A stretch of 64,000 nucleotides of DNA from Adiantum capillus-veneris. Its lineage: Eukaryota; Streptophyta; Polypodiopsida; Polypodiales; Pteridaceae. The DNA is taken from contig CM043964.1 of assembly GCA_014529385.2 (NCBI GenBank), forward strand, positions 4,855,997 to 4,919,996, read 5' to 3'. Position numbers and translations under genes: made by a program. The notes below the pieces were generated by a model. It was given only the letters and a program-made list of their open reading frames with translations, was not told where the DNA came from and searched no databases. This document shows, piece by piece, positions 48,607 through 59,524 of this stretch (positions are counted from its first letter, which is position 1; the number at the start of each line of letters is the position of its first letter).

Positions 48607-51600
48607 ATGATCTATGAGACCAACTCACGCTTGCGAATAAGCTTTTGGAATTGTAACGGGTATCCATGGAATGCGGGAATTGGCATTGATGAGCTTACCA
48701 ATGACTCCGATGTGATACTTCTTGTCGAAACATGGGAGCATGATGCGCAACGAATTCTTGGATTTGACAAATACGATGTACATTCTTTGATGTGGGCCAA
48801 AAATGCAAAGCAACGAAGAGGCCAAGGAGGCATAGCATGTATGACCAAAAAGGGTTTGAAAGATGTTTCCATTGTCAAAGAAGATAAGTATAAACGCTAC
48901 TTATGGCTGAAAATCAGCCCACCAAATGGTCAAGTCATGTTTGTGGCCGGCTGCTACATTCCTCACTATGACTCCAACTTTTATGCTCGCTTGAATATGG
49001 ATAGAGATCAGCCCTTTGTTGAACTAGAGGAAGACATTGCTTATTACAAGGATCAAGGTGAAGTCATTGTTTTTGGAGACATGAATGCTCGCACAAATGT
49101 TACAACACGACACACAACAAGTCGACATGCCGCATGTATCAAGAAGAGTGGATGACTCATACATGTATAATCGAAGTTCTAATGATGCAAAAGAAGTGGA
49201 TCACTATGGAAAGTCACTTCTACATATGTGCAATAGTATCGGAATGCTCATTGCAAATGGTGTATCTCTATGGCAAGGCACCAATGACTTTACATGTAGA
49301 AAGCACAATGGTGCTAGCGTGATTGACTATATGTTATTCTCAGAAGCCACTCTAGAATGCATACAAAGCTTTACACTTGGTGAATGGAATCTGGAATCGG
49401 ATCATAGGATGTTATGTATTGACCTCAAGTGTGGTAAACGGCCCGAGCATGTAGCCTCCAATCATGATGTGAATCATTTGTACCTACGTCTAGACTTCAA
49501 ACGAGCACTTATATATGCTGATATGGTGGACCAAATGTTAAGCATGATAGAGCATCAAGGGAGCCCAACATTAGAATGCAAGTGGAAAGTTTTCAAAGAA
49601 GTAATTTTCTCTTGTGCGAAGGAATGCTTTTCGGCGAAACACATGTCTTGCAAAAGGTCTAAGAAGGGTAGCACCAAGAAGAAATGGTTTGACATGGAAT
49701 GTAGTCAAGCTCGAAAACACTTGCTAAGATTGGATGCAATCAAAGACAAGGAAGTTTACTTGGAATGTTCACACACATACAAAGCACTTGTTCAAAAGAA
49801 GAGGAGAAGGTGGGAAGTCGAAAAACAACTTCTTTTAGCACAAGAGAAAGCACATGCATGTGGCAAGTTTTGGCAAAATCTAAAAGGCAAGCGCGTTGAG
49901 AGCTTTGGTGACTTGACTCTTGACGATATGTATATGCATTGTAAGAACCTCTATGAGCAACCCAATGTTGATAAGATGGAGGGTTGTAGCTCCCTTCCAT
50001 TTATGTCTCCCTTCTTTACCATTGAAGATGTATGCCGCGCGCTTGAGAAACTTGCTACTCGCAAGGCAGGTGACCTTCAAGGTGTCAAGGCTGAAATGAT
50101 TAAATGGACAAGCAAGAAAACACGATATTGGATATGCGATATGTTTAACCTTGCACTTCAGTATGGCATGCCTCATGATTGGAGTGCAAATTGGATCAAA
50201 CCTTTGCACAAAGGAGGAGATGTAAACAATGTGAACAACTATCGCACTATAATGGTTGGTTCTTTGATGGCAAAGTTATTTGGATGTATCATGGAGATGA
50301 AGATAAGTGAATGGGCTGAAAAGAATGGCAAACGTGCGCTTGGACAAGCAGGTTTTCGAAAGCATCATAGCACTATTGATCACCTTGTCACTCTTCGAGT
50401 TCTTATGGAAGCGTTTCGATTGAAAGGAAAAAAGTTGTATTGTTGCTTTGTGGATTTCAAGAAAGCTTTTGACATGGTACCGCGAGGAAATCTTTGGAGA
50501 CGTATGCAAAGCCTTCAAGTGCCGAGAGAATTTATGCATGCAGTCTTTCGCATCTACCAAAAAGTGATATGTCGATTACGTATGGGAGATGGAATTTCAG
50601 AATTTTTTGCAAACACTATTGGTGTCAAACAAGGATGCCCACTTTCCCCAACCCTCTTTGGGCTACTCATTGATGAATTGGAATACATGGTTCTTGATTT
50701 TATGCAGCAAGAAGGCATAGAAGAGGTTAAGATTGGAAATGCGGTGATCATGCTTTTGCTTTATGCCGATGATGTAGTGCTCTTGGCACATACCTTAGAA
50801 GATGCACAAAAGCTTATGAGTGTCTTGGAACGCTTTTGCCTACATAGTGGGCTGATCGTGAATGGATCCAAAACCAAAGTTATGCTTGTAAAGACCCTCA
50901 ATGACGAAAATCCATGCATTGTATACAACAATGAGAAACTTGAAGTGGTAGATCACTTCAAGTACCTTGGCCTTGAGGTTCCATCCAATCATAAATGGAA
51001 GGATTGTGCAATGCGTCGCTTGGAAGCCGGAAAGAGGGCTTATTATGCATTTGAGAACATGTGCAATGCAGGAGAGATCAAGTGTTGGGCTCTCAAATAG
51101 TACCTCTTTGACACATTGGTGACACCGGTGCTTCTTTATGGAGTGGAGGTGTGGGGTGGAAGCATCGGGAAGTCTACTTGGAAAGAGTTTGAGAATGTCC
51201 AAAAGCGTTTTCTCACCAACTTTCTCCAAGTCAAGACACAAACACCCTACATGCTCTTACTTCTTGAGTCCGGATCGCTTCCCATTGAGGTCTTGGGCAT
51301 GGAAAGGGTTGTGGAGTACATGCGTAAGACACAACGTAGCCCTTTGAATCGACTTCCTAGAATCGCATATGAAGCAAGTCAAAAGGTTCAAAAGACATGC
51401 AAGAGCAAAATAGTAAGTTCGGGGTGGATGCTTGATATCAAGAAATGGTTTGGAAGATGGGATGCATGTCACTTGGTCAAGGATGCGTCGATCGACTCCC
51501 AAGTTAATGAGGCCTTCTTACAATGCCAATGTATCATGGCTTGGGAGAAATCTGGAGGTTCTCGCTTCAGCCATTACACCACACACGTTGCACCAAACTA

Positions 51601-51985
51601 CAAATCTCTCTTCTTCTCGGAACGAGGTAACCGAACCCATTCCTACATCCTTGAGCCCATCCCGTTGAGTGCGATCCGCACCATTGCCTCCATTCGTCTT
51701 AGCTCCCATTCTCTACACTGCGAGACAGGACGTTGGGGCACTGGCGAGGAGTGTCATCGACTTTGCACCTTATGCCCTCGTCAAGTGCGAGAGAGTGAGT
51801 ACCACACACTACTTGAGTGCTCAGCTTTTGACCACATTAGGTCCTCTTTTCCCCATATATTCAGCCATGAGCTCTCCCTACATACCTTCCTCTCCCAACT
51901 ACGATGTGGACTCTCTATTGCGACGCTCATTTCAGCCATTTTTGAGCATCGAGAGTCACTTATGAACTCCACTCACACCACGTGA
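48607..51985 (+). pseudogene. LINE ORF2: APE endonuclease plus reverse transcriptase
   Basis: The start is at ATG 48607. Endonuclease motifs are ISFWNCNGYPWN, LLVETWEH and VIVFGDMNART (to about 49110); a frameshift near 49110-49150 then moves to the frame with SVIDYML and LESDHR, the last endonuclease motifs. The RT domain follows: NNYRTIMVGSLMAKLF, LGQAGFRKHHSTIDHL, CFVDFKKAFDMVPR, GVKQGCPLSPTLFGLLIDEL and LLYADDVVLLA with the catalytic YADD intact. A TAG at 51098 interrupts before VTPVLLYGVEVWGG and LPIEVLGMERVVEYM; the end has a C-x2-C...H-x4-C cluster (CTLCP...YHTLLEC). It nicks the target and reverse-transcribes the LINE RNA in intact elements. Confidence 0.8.
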
Positions 51986-52085
51986 CATGTTCATTTGGTC
52001 CCATAGGTCATATTTGACCTCCCAGGACGATAATAGAACTATCTATCTATCTATCTATCTATCTATCTCTCTCTCTCTCTCTCTT

Positions 52086-52640
52086 TGTTCACTCTGTAAA
52101 CTACCTCACATTCTCTAGTCATGTGCAATCCACACACACCTCTATCTAGAGGTGCACGGAGATCAGAACCACCGGGTTATAATCTTGTCTTTATTGGTCA
52201 ATGCCTATATTTGTGGGTACAAGAAATCTACACACCCACATCTACATGATAGTGCATGTAGTGGACAAAACCCCTTTGCCTCTTCTCTAGTTGTAGCATT
52301 AGCTGATGCCTGCTCAAAGCACTTAATCCTTACTCTAGATTTGACTGGCTGTGTAGTGTATGTGTGTGTGTGTGTGTATCTCTCTGTGTGTGTGACCCTT
52401 GGAATCATCATCTTGCATCACTAATTTTTATGTAGGCTCAATTTTCTCTTCCATTGGCTGATCATGATGGCTTATTGTATGGCAGCAGTAGTCGAACATG
52501 CAGGTGGAATTGCTAGTCCGCATGGACTGTCGAGGCTGTGAGTGCAGGAAATTTTCTCATGTAGGAAAACTGAGTCTTTTTCAGTGTTTTTCATATGAGC
52601 AAGTGTTTTTCATACAATGCTTAACATGATCGCACCTTCA
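52086..52640. other. CACTA interior after the LINE, no gene
   Basis: No ORF is credible. A short (GT)n tract lies at about 52360-52392. Confidence 0.5.
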
Positions 52641-52654
52641 TTGACATGCACTAA

Positions 52655-52960
52655 AATCTAACCTAAATCTTAAAAAAGCTAGTCCAGCGAACATAAATCT
52701 AGATCTAATTTAATCTTAAACTCAAAATAAACATAAATCTAATCTAATCTAGCGTAAATCTAAATCTAACGTAAATAAACATAAATCTAATCTAGCGTAA
52801 ATCTAACTCAAAATAAACCTAGATTTAATCTAATCTAACCTAAATAAACCTAAATCTAATCTAACGTAAATCTAATCTAACGTAAATCTAAATCTAACCT
52901 AATCTTAAACTCAACATAAACATAAATCTATGTAATCTAACCTAATCTAATTTCAACTTT
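52655..52960. repeat. TAAATCTAATCTAAC low-complexity array
   Basis: Irregular tandem units of 8-20 bp are built from AAATCTAA, ATCTAACC and ATAAACATAAATCTA. The reverse-complement form (GATTAGGTTAGATTA) occurs at 63850-64000 in the second CACTA copy, so it is a conserved part of the transposon's subterminal region. It is not the plant telomere repeat. Confidence 0.8.
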
Positions 52961-53074
52961 AACATAATCTCTTTCTCTCTTTGTTTTCTCCCCTTAGCTC
53001 TCTCTTTCGTCTTCCCCCCCCCCCTCTCTCTCTCTTTGGTTTTTTATTCTCTCTCTCTCTTTCTCTTTGTTCAA

Positions 53075-53760
53075 CAGGTCTTGAGTTCAACTCCTCGTTC
53101 GCTAGATCTTTAAGGTCTCTTGGGATAGTCTCCTACAACGTTAAAACTCTCTTCTTCTCGGGTGTGTGTGTGTGTGTGGGTGTGTGTGTGTGTGTGTGTG
53201 GGTGTTTGTGTGTGCCAATAAAAAGAGGAAAATGGTATAACCTTTCTATCACCCAAGTGTGGTAGATTGATTATGCCATTTCCTTCTTGAATAACAGGTT
53301 TTGAGTTCAACTCCTTGTCGGCTAGATCTTTAAGGTCTCTTGGGGTAGTTTCCTACGACATTAAAACTCTCTTCTTCTCGGGTGTGTGTGTGTGTGTGCC
53401 AATAAAAAGAGGAAAATGGTATAACCTTTCTATCACCCAAGTATGGTAGATTGGTTATCCCATTTCCCTGTTGAATAACAGGTCTTGAGTTCAACTCCTC
53501 GTCGGCTAGATATTTAAGGTCTCTTGGGATAGTTTCCTACGACGTTAAAATTCTCTTCTTCTTGGGTGTGTGTGTGTGTGTGTGTGTGTGTGCCAATAAA
53601 AAGAGGAAAATGGTATAACCTTTCTATCACCCAAGTGTGGTAGATTGGTTATGCCATTTCCCTCTTGAATAACAGGTCTTGAGTTCAACTCCTCGTTGGC
53701 TAGATCTTTAAGGTCTCTTGGGATAGTTTCGTACGACGTTAAAAATCTCTTCTTCTTCTT
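53075..53760 (+). repeat. Minisatellite, 184-220 bp units with (GT)n cores
   Basis: Units begin CAGGTCTTGAGTTCAACTCC at 53075, 53295, 53479 and 53673 (the last one partial). Each holds a (GT)n stretch of different length and the phrase GCCAATAAAAAGAGG. AGTTCAACTCC resembles a pol III B box (GGTTCRANTCC). Confidence 0.88.
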
Positions 53761-53774
53761 CTTCTTCTTCTTCT

Positions 53775-53811
<37 letters not shown>

Positions 53812-53914
53812 CCTCTCTCAATGTGTGTGTGTATGCATTCTTTGTTTATGCATGTGTGTGTTTTTTGTTTATGCATGTGCTCTCTGTCTCTCTCTCTCTC
53901 TCTCAAAAACACAA

Positions 53915-53949
<35 letters not shown>

Positions 53950-54110
53950 GAGAGAGAGAGAAAGAGGGGAAGGGAACATGAGAGAGAGAAGAGGGAAGGA
54001 GCATACCTGGATCTCCTTCCTCTCCTCCTATATGAGTGTGTGTGTGTGTGTGTGTCTGTGTCTATGTGTGTGTGTGTGTGTGTGTGTGGAGAAGAAAGAG
54101 AGAGAGAGGG
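53740..54110. repeat. Compound microsatellites (CTT)n(CT)n(GT)n(GA)n
   Basis: Adjacent simple repeats occupy almost the whole stretch near the CACTA right end. The reading frames here are artefacts of the repeats. Confidence 0.9.
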
Positions 54111-54312
54111 AGAGCGTCGGTTACCACTTTACTTGCTTGAGCACCAAAAACTCAGATTTGCAATTTGAGTTTGGGCGCTCTTGGTGTATTGTTTACCCCT
54201 ATCGGCGTCGCTATGTTACAAATAAACTAGCGACGCCCATAGTGATGCCGTGAATTTTCACTTTTAAGTGTTGCACTGCGAGCGTCGCTAATGTGAAGTT
54301 CCTCTTGTAGTG

Positions 54313-54346
54313 AATACCACCATTTTCATTTTTGTAGTGCCAGTGT
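54313..54346 (-). CDS. Far side of the exon split by the CACTA element
   Basis: Minus-strand acceptor TTTTCAAG (AG at 54348-54347) is followed by 34 bp open in the frame that continues at 41344 on the other side of the transposon, once one AAT target copy is discounted; the rebuilt exon would be 63 bp. A further possible exon is 54497-54438 (TATCAG acceptor, GAT/GTAAGT donor), but its phase does not fit directly. Confidence 0.4.
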
Positions 54347-54508
54347 CTTGAAAAGTTAGATGAGTTTAGTTAATTTCTTTCACAAGGACCCTATGAAGCC
54401 AAATATCTTTATGCGTACAAAATATATCCACACTTACATCATTTGTAGTCTTGTTCTTATCATATTTTTGATGTGATTGTGCATAGGTCAACACAAACTG
54501 ATAAATGT

Positions 54509-54717
54509 GTATCACAAAGAGTGGAATATCATGAATTTCCTCGTCGTTACTAATTTGCATGTTGATTTTGAGTACGGGAAGCTATAAATTAATTTCTTAG
54601 TGCAATATGAGTGTGCTCAAGTGTAATTAGTAGCATTACTTTGAAAAATAAATCATAGAAACCATCATTCAATCCTAAAATGACTGGCTAATGTATATCC
54701 TAAAGTTAAGCACACGC
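54509..54717 (+). repeat. Dispersed repeat, left part, interrupted by gypsy element B
   Basis: CACAAAGAGTGGAATATCAT onwards is paralogous to 38426-38645 in the same orientation. It resumes after the gypsy element at 62559 (ACACATTAGATG(C/T)TGTGAAAC...). Confidence 0.8.
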
Positions 54718-55830
54718 TGTGAGCGGGATGAAAAAACACACACAACGCCTCTATAATGACCCGACACACACTCTTGGGATGATACACACACACACTATGA
54801 GGCACCACTCGGCTTACACAACCCACCTGGACGAGACAGGGAACACACCGATGGAGTGAGAGGAGAGAGACTAACGATTTACCCACTCCACACAGAGAGA
54901 GAGAGACACACACACACCCAAAAACCTCAGCTCAAAAGAGGAGAATTTCTGATGTTTAGATACAATTGAGCTTGGAAGTTGGGCCAACACCAATGGGGCA
55001 AATAGCTCACACAATATGGGTAAAATATGCCAGATACAATTACAACATGGAGCAGAAGCTTCACTAGTAGGAGAAACTTACACAGCCAAAACAGCAGAAA
55101 AACAGTGAGGAATTTGGCAAAATGGACAGCGCCATCGCATCCAGAATGGCCCAAAATCCTAGTCTACAATGTCAAAGTGCTCAAATCCGACCTCGGATGA
55201 GCAGTTTAGGGCCAAAATAGACTCCAAAAACAGCAAAAACACAGTTGCCGCTGTTCCTTCTCTTCTCTCCATGTTTTTTCTGGTCTTCTCTCAGGTTTTT
55301 TAGTTCCCACACTTAGCTTTATTACTTGGGCACCCTTGGCCTTTTAGTTTACCTCAAACGGACCCCGAACAGGCCAAAAAGTGGCCTCGTAGTGCATAGT
55401 TGTCACCCTGCTACATCCATCCACACACCTGGCACTCAACTTTTTTCAATAATGCATCCCGCCACCACATGAAGTGGCCCCAAAAGATGGTCCTCATGAT
55501 GACCTTTTTGCATAATTATCACAAAGAAACCTCCATGTTGTATCCGTACTCATCCACGTGCAAGTATTGACCCCATTTGACCTCCTGTCGTCGGTCCGAG
55601 GATAGCTTCCTCGAGAAGTTTTACGCACTACCAACTCCTCATTATTATAGAAAAAACACACTGGTACTAATGATAGTAAAAATCGATGCACTATGTACAT
55701 GCTATCCTACCTGTACACATGTGGGCCCCACGTAACCACCTGGCTATGGAAAATGAGAAATCCTTTATTCGATGCACCATGCATGTGTATGTACATATGC
55801 GCAATCTCTTGCTCCAAAAAACTCCTGACA
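54718..55830 (-). repeat. Gypsy element B 3' LTR
   Basis: It pairs with 61397-62558 with small indels; shared blocks include ACACACTCTTGGGATGATAC and GTGGGCCCCACGTAACCACC. Confidence 0.88.
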
Positions 55831-55858
55831 TAATTTGCCCATCCCCTAGCCTGCTAGA

Positions 55859-56587
55859 TCATTCATGATCAGCAACAACAAAAAGAGATATGAGACTCGT
55901 CGCGTCATAGGTCTCCTCATCCCTCACATGCATTACTTGCTCCACAGACAACTCATCTTGCTCCACCATCATCAATCTAGCATGATACAATTTAAGACGC
56001 AATCCATTTACCCTTGACTTATATAGAATCCCATCCAGGTTAGCCAATTGATATGTACCATTTGGAAAACACTCCTCTACCTTGAAAGGGCCTTCCCACT
56101 TAACTTGAAACTTCTTTTGGAAGGTGTTGTCCAGCTTACTGTTATAGCACAAAACCAAGTCATGCTTCTTGATACCCTTACTTTTGACCTTTTCATTTAT
56201 CTTTGCCAAAGCCTTATCTTGCATCTACCCATAATGTTCTAATGCACTCATCCTATCCAGCTGAACCTCTTGTAACTGCAAGAGCCTCTCTTTGAATGCA
56301 TCACTAGGCTACCCAAGCAACCTTTCTAACATCTTGGCTGCAGGCAACTCTACTTCTACAGGCAATAGTGCTTCCTTTCCATATACCAAGTGAAATGGAG
56401 TAAACCCTGTACCTGTCTTCACCGAAGTACGGTAAGCCCATGATGCACTAGGCAATTCCACATCCCAATTCTTTCCTTGGTGCTTTGTCACTTTCGAAAG
56501 AATATGTACCAACTCACCATTGAATCTTTCATTTAATCCATTACACTGTGGATAATAAGGAGTTGTATGTTGGTGCCTAATCTTCAT
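55859..56587 (-). pseudogene. Gypsy element B integrase, C-terminal part
   Basis: 56587-56309 reads HTTPYYPQCNGLNERFNGEL, holding the third catalytic acidic residue (NE-F) of the DDE core, and TPFHLVYGKEALLPVE. 56224-55859 holds KFQVKWEGPFKVEECFPNG, the GPF/Y motif of the integrase C-terminus. One stop lies between the parts (near 56226) and another at 56308. Confidence 0.75.
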
Positions 56588-56633
56588 GTTTGTGCATTAA
56601 AAATCTAGTAGCTTAGCTTTCAATCCTGGCCCC

Positions 56634-57671
56634 TTATCCGAAAGTAGCTCTAATGGCACCCCAAATGCAACATATTTCATCGTACACAAATTTTTCCACA
56701 TCCTTTGCAGTGATATGTTTTACAGCTATAGCCTCTGCCCATCTAAAGAGATAGTCTACTGTAGTCAAAATATAGCTTTCGCCCCTGCTTGTGATAGGTA
56801 ACGGGCCGATTGCATCAATCCCCCACTTTTCAAACACATCAAATGCCATAATGGTTTTCTGTAGCTCTAGCTTCAACACTCTCTTCCCAAATGCTTGACA
56901 CCTATTGCAAGACCTACACCAATGGTGAACATCCTTGTGCAAACTAGGCCATACATACCCCTCTTGCAAGATCTTATGCAAGGTGATCTTTAGAGCAAAA
57001 TGTCCGCCACATGCGCCTTCATGATTCTCTTCCAACAGTCTGTAAAGCTCCTCCCGCCAAGGTACACATCTCAACACGAGATCGTCCCCTTTCATGTATA
57101 ATACATCACCAATCAATTTGTACATGGATGCTCTACGCACAAAACCATACTTCTTAGACTTGTGAATGTCCTTCAGAATGATTCCTATTAGCAAAAACTC
57201 CTCTTCTTGAGCCAAACTTTCCCGGCCATGGTAAAGAGGTAAATTGGTCCTCAACACAAATAGCTCCCCACTCATGCTTTGATCTACTTCATGTGCCTCT
57301 CCATTAAGAGCACGTTCAATGTATTTGATGCTCCATGCTTCAAACTTTTTTAATAGGCCTTTAATTCTGAAACACATTTCCTTCAATGAGGTGTTCTTAC
57401 TTATCCACACACCCAACACTTGCTTCACAACTAACAAGGCATCACCTTTTATGCTCAACCTTCTAACCCCATGCTTCAAACAAATGTGTAATCCGGCTTC
57501 CAAAGTAGCATATTCAGCCTCATTGTTACTATGTGCATCCAATTTGAACCCTCTCTTGCATAGTAGCTTCCCCTCTGGATCATAAAGTGCTATACCCCCT
57601 AAAGCCGCATCATGGCTCTTTCTGTATGAGCCATCAAAGAACAACACATGTGCATTGCTGATCTGTGGCAC
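56634..57671 (-). pseudogene. Gypsy element B second RNase H and integrase N-terminus/core
   Basis: Residues 1-130 are an archaeal-type RNase H: VLFFDGSYRKSHDAALGG, SNNEAEYATLEAGLHICL and GDALLVVKQVLGVW, with the D...E...D residues. Then come the integrase HHCC finger (HEGACGGHFALKITLHKIL ... CRSCNRCQ) and core (FEKWGIDAIGPLP, TTVDYLFRWAEA). The order after the normal RNase H is the mark of the Tat lineage. Confidence 0.8.
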
Positions 57672-58368
57672 TTATTCAACTACCCTTCTCACTACCTCTT
57701 CCTTAACAAGAAGGGGATTCTCCTTGTAGGCCAACAAATCAGCTAGGGTAGCCCTTGTTCTGTCTTCCACTAGGAAAGAGAACTCAAACTCTTGCAGCTC
57801 AATTACCCATTTCTTCACCACATTTGACATGTTAGTGCCATTAATTAACTGTGGCAAAAAAGCATAACTTGTCAAGAAAACAAAAGGTCGTGGTAGCAAG
57901 TAATGATGAAATCGTCGACAATAAAATATTAGACTGACCATCACGAGCTCTACTTCCGAGAATTTTCACTCGGCTTGTACAATACATTGGTCTCATATAA
58001 TGGCTACCCTTCCCCTTTTGAAATAGCATGGCTCCCATGGCATGATCTCCTACTGATGGATTTACATAAAACACTTGCTCCCAATCAGGAGCCTGCATGG
58101 ATGAGAGACCCCCTAACACCTCTTTTACCTCTTGAAACACTTCTTCAGACTTGTCATCCCATTGCAATGGATCATGATTTTCCACTTGTTGTAATGGATA
58201 AAGAAGCTGAGAAGACAATGGAATAAACCGCGCCATGTACTTCACTTTGTGTATAAAGGTTGCCAATTGCTTAGTACTCGTAGGTGATGGAAGAAGAATA
58301 ATAGACTTAACCTTGTTTGGATCAGCCTCAATGCCATTTTCTGACACCATATGGCCCAATAATTTCAC
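57672..58368 (-). pseudogene. Gypsy element B RT thumb and first RNase H (degenerate)
   Basis: 58368-57841 reads KLLGHMVSENGIEADPNKV, the RT connection, then FIHKVKYMARFIP, DPLQWDDKSEEVFQEVK and a decayed RNase H start (DHAMGAMLFQKGKGS). A frame change leads to 57944-57672 with KKWVIELQEFEFSFLVEDRT, then TRATLADLLA, the end of the first RNase H. Confidence 0.7.
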
Positions 58369-58450
58369 CCTTGGCTGTGCTAAATGACGTTTCTTTGGAT
58401 TTAGTTGTCCTCCACATTCATCATATCAAGCCAATACCATCTGCAACTTC

Positions 58451-59439
58451 TCATGCCCTACTACTGTAGACACAGAACTCGTCCATAAAAGCTTTAACAC
58501 AACTACCAATGAATGGTTCCAACACCCAATTTTCTCTCTCTTGATAGAAAGATGGTCCATTTGACAACCCAAATGGCAATACCGTGTAGCAATAGCAGCC
58601 CCATGGCATAATAAAAGTTGTCTTTGTGCGGTCTTTAAGAGAAATCTTCAATTGAAAATAGCCTGAAAAACCATCACACACACTGTACCTCTCATAACCT
58701 GCCACTGAATCCAATATTTGATCGATGAATGGAAGAGGATATGGGTTCTTCCTAGTGGCTGCATTTAAGGGTTTAAAATATACACAAATTCTCCACTTCC
58801 CATCCTTCTTTGGACTGGACTCACCCATTCTGTGGTCTCCATAGGGACTATGAATCCTGCCTTCAATAACTTGTTCACCTCTTCCCGCAAGGCTTCCATT
58901 TGCTCTTGACCCATCCTTCTTAGCCTTTGCCGCACTGTCTTAGCACCTTCTTTCAGCTCTATATGCATCTCTTTGCCCTTGAACCCTCTGATCTCTTCAT
59001 ATGAAGTAATGAACAAATCAGGAAAACTAGCCAGCATGTGCAAATATATCTCCTTCTCCATAGCTAAGAGGTCTCCACTGATCATTTGTGTCATCAATTC
59101 CTGCTTCTTTGACAATTCAACCTTTGTTTGCATCAGCCCTTCAATCACTTCATAAGGCCCTTCACTTTCATCTTCAACCTCATTTGCAAATGCGACTAAA
59201 CCAGACTCCTGGATTTCTTTGTCCATCAAAAGAAATGCAACATCAACATCCTCATTGCTGCTGGTAGTACTATCACTGTCCTCATCAGACACTGTGGAAT
59301 AGTCTTCATCACTAAACTCATCCTCATCTTTATAAAACTCCTCCAATCGTTTCCTTGTGTCCATATTATAAAGCTTCTTGGCACTTGTCTTTCCATAGAG
59401 GTTAATAGTACCACGTCGCCAATCTTGAACAGTTCCCAC
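58451..59439 (-). pseudogene. Gypsy element B reverse transcriptase
   Basis: 59439-58765 has an acidic linker, then MEALREEVNKLLKAGFIVP and TTEWVSPV, the RT start. After a frameshift near 58800 comes WRICVYFKPLNAATRKNPYPLP, VCDGFSGYFQLKI, TFIMPWGCYCYTVLPFGLSN. The active site reads FMDE where YMDD/YLDD is expected, so a catalytic Asp is lost. Confidence 0.8.
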
Positions 59440-59524
59440 TGCACGTAACCATGGTAGAATATGCTCCCAACCCCGCTAACATCACATGAAAATCAACCAC
59501 TGCCTTTGCATTATACGCCTCCAC

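Larger units (their letters stand above)
47440..52085 (+). mobile_element. LINE (non-LTR retrotransposon) inside the CACTA element
   Basis: It consists of a leader of about 220 bp, ORF1, ORF2 and a short 3' region ending in (CTAT)n at about 52043 rather than poly(A). It is flanked left and right by (CT)n tracts (47398-47427 and 52069-52085), so it may have inserted in, or copied, a CT microsatellite. Exact target duplications cannot be read within the repeats. It is one of the better preserved elements: only one frameshift and one stop in ORF2. Confidence 0.8.

Noticed and set aside
52655-52960. Telomere-like repeat
   Set aside because: Units are AAATCTAA/ATCTAACC, not TTTAGGG, and the array lies inside a CACTA element.
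53075-53700. tRNA gene suggested by the AGTTCAACTCC B-box-like motif
   Set aside because: No A box and no cloverleaf; units contain (GT)n instead.
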